Source of the DNA: Martinezella tropici
GTDB lineage: Bacteria; Pseudomonadota; Alphaproteobacteria; Rhizobiales; Rhizobiaceae
NCBI GenBank assembly: GCA_000799755.1
Contig: JUHI01000001.1
Location: 248,001-312,000 of the forward strand
Direction: 5' to 3'
DNA: 64,000 nucleotides
Below are positions 63,470 to 64,000 of the stretch, one piece after another. The stretch's first letter is position 1. Each line of letters opens with the position of its first letter. The position numbers and the translations under genes are program-made. The notes under the pieces were generated by a model, which worked only from the letters and a program-made list of their open reading frames with translations, was not told the DNA's origin and ran no database searches.

Positions 63470-63701
63470 TTGCCCATCCTCCTCAAATCCGCTCCCGCAG
63501 TCAGGGATTTTTGGAATATTTAGACCGTTTTGACAAGCGCCCCCATGGCCTCGCAATCTCTTCCAAAGGCGAGAATCCATATTTATATGATTAAAATCAT
63601 AATCTTAAAATTATTCGTGCTGAATGATTCAAAATCCGGTATCGTTGCGAATATGGAATATTTGTTTCATTGTGGGTGTTGGGGAAGCTAAAGGGCGGCG
63701 C
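63470..63701. promoter_or_regulatory. divergent Gfo/Idh-regulator intergenic region
   Basis: 232 bp, AT-rich. A palindrome TATGATT-AA-AATCATA lies at 63586-63601. GGAATATTT occurs twice (63513 and 63655); the second continues as GGAA-N6-TTTC, one mismatch from the GGAA-N6-TTCC motif I recall for S. meliloti IolR. Likely operator region for the RpiR-type regulator. Confidence 0.5.
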
Positions 63702-64000
63702 ATGGATAACACTATCGAGACGCAAACCAAGGTACCGCGTGACTTCGAAAGTCTGCGCAGTACCATCATAGAGCGCAAGAATGCCATGCCGAAGCGTCTG
63801 GCCCAGGTCGCCGCTTTCGCGCTCAGCAATCCCGATGAGATCGCCTTCGGCACGACGGCCAGCATTGCAGCCGCGGCCGAGGTGCAACCTTCGACGCTGG
63901 TGCGCCTCGCCCATCACCTCGGCTATGAAGGCTTCTCAGACCTCCAGAGCATCTTCCGCGAGCGGCTCCGTGACCGAACGCTGAGCTATGAGGAGCGACT
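63702..64000 (+). CDS. iolR: RpiR-family transcriptional regulator, IolR-like, N-terminal part
   Basis: The first 99 codons are present; the rest is outside the window. MDNTIETQTKVPRDFESLRS precedes the RpiR helix-turn-helix: IAAAAEVQPSTLVRLAHHLG with GYEGFSDLQSIFRERLRD. The family also has a sugar-isomerase domain that is not visible here. It resembles IolR-type repressors of inositol catabolism, and the divergent oxidoreductase supports it. The symbol is an inference from family and neighbourhood. Confidence 0.65.
   Translation, partial: MDNTIETQTKVPRDFESLRSTIIERKNAMPKRLAQVAAFALSNPDEIAFGTTASIAAAAEVQPSTLVRLAHHLGYEGFSDLQSIFRERLRDRTLSYEER

Overview
This window is a stretch of alphaproteobacterial chromosome, most likely from Rhizobium or a close Rhizobiaceae relative. 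The evidence is high GC content, a gene order typical of rhizobia (rpsR-DUF2232-rplI, dnaB-alr-radA-cvpA-purF, lepB-rnc-era, dapA/smpB, rsh-rpoZ), tandem RopA-type porins, an iolR-like regulator beside a Gfo/Idh dehydrogenase, CtrA-type boxes and a family of dispersed rhizobial intergenic palindromes. I see no insertion sequence, integrase, prophage, CRISPR array or conjugation gene. The content is mostly core housekeeping with small accessory inserts.

Layout. 1-1.9 kb: end of the rpsR operon, a DUF2232 membrane protein and ribosomal protein L9. 1.9-5.1 kb, minus strand: a MarR/MFS/HlyD efflux cassette between rplI and dnaB. 5.4-13.7 kb: dnaB, alr, a LysE exporter, radA, cvpA, purF and an SDR. 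13.9-19.4 kb: cysS, three tandem GFA-domain genes and an aminopeptidase, all joined by overlapping start/stop codons, then cimA. 19.4-26.2 kb: rarD, a LOG-family gene, a large LysM envelope protein, an Atm1-type ABC exporter and a class A acid phosphatase. 26.2-28.3 kb: psd-pssA for phosphatidylethanolamine synthesis, with repeats on both sides of psd. 28.5-34.4 kb: small genes (46-aa protein, SRAP/YedK, YnfA, Nudix, TIGR02301), then a coupled ygfZ-HD hydrolase-phosphatase trio. 34.4-36.4 kb, minus strand: two EF-hand proteins flanking sodC. 36.5-42.2 kb: a 920-aa DUF2339 membrane protein, an HD hydrolase, a MOSC protein and a secreted DUF4375-like protein. 42.2-51.6 kb, minus strand: recO, a response regulator, a Crp/Fnr regulator, era-rnc-lepB, acpS, DUF2062, DUF3563, rsh and rpoZ. 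51.9-57.4 kb: NYN protein, smpB, dapA, soluble lytic transglycosylase and an alpha/beta hydrolase. 57.5-60.9 kb: two RopA-type porins and tRNA-Ser(GCU). 61-64 kb: a ferredoxin-reductase-type flavoprotein, a Gfo/Idh dehydrogenase and the start of a divergent RpiR/IolR-type regulator.

The least ordinary parts are: (i) two paralogous EF-hand proteins around sodC that share N- and C-terminal signatures and have CtrA-type TTAACCAT boxes at similar upstream distances; (ii) the triple GFA array translationally coupled to cysS; (iii) a LysM protein built as a mirror-image duplication (helical-Ig-Ig-helical-LysM); (iv) a secreted protein with two DUF4375-like copies; (v) a dispersed palindromic repeat family including an exact 34-bp inverted pair 24 kb apart; (vi) several perfect palindromes in promoter regions and a possible pseudoknot upstream of psd. 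Everything is read by eye. Family names rest on motifs, not on database searches.
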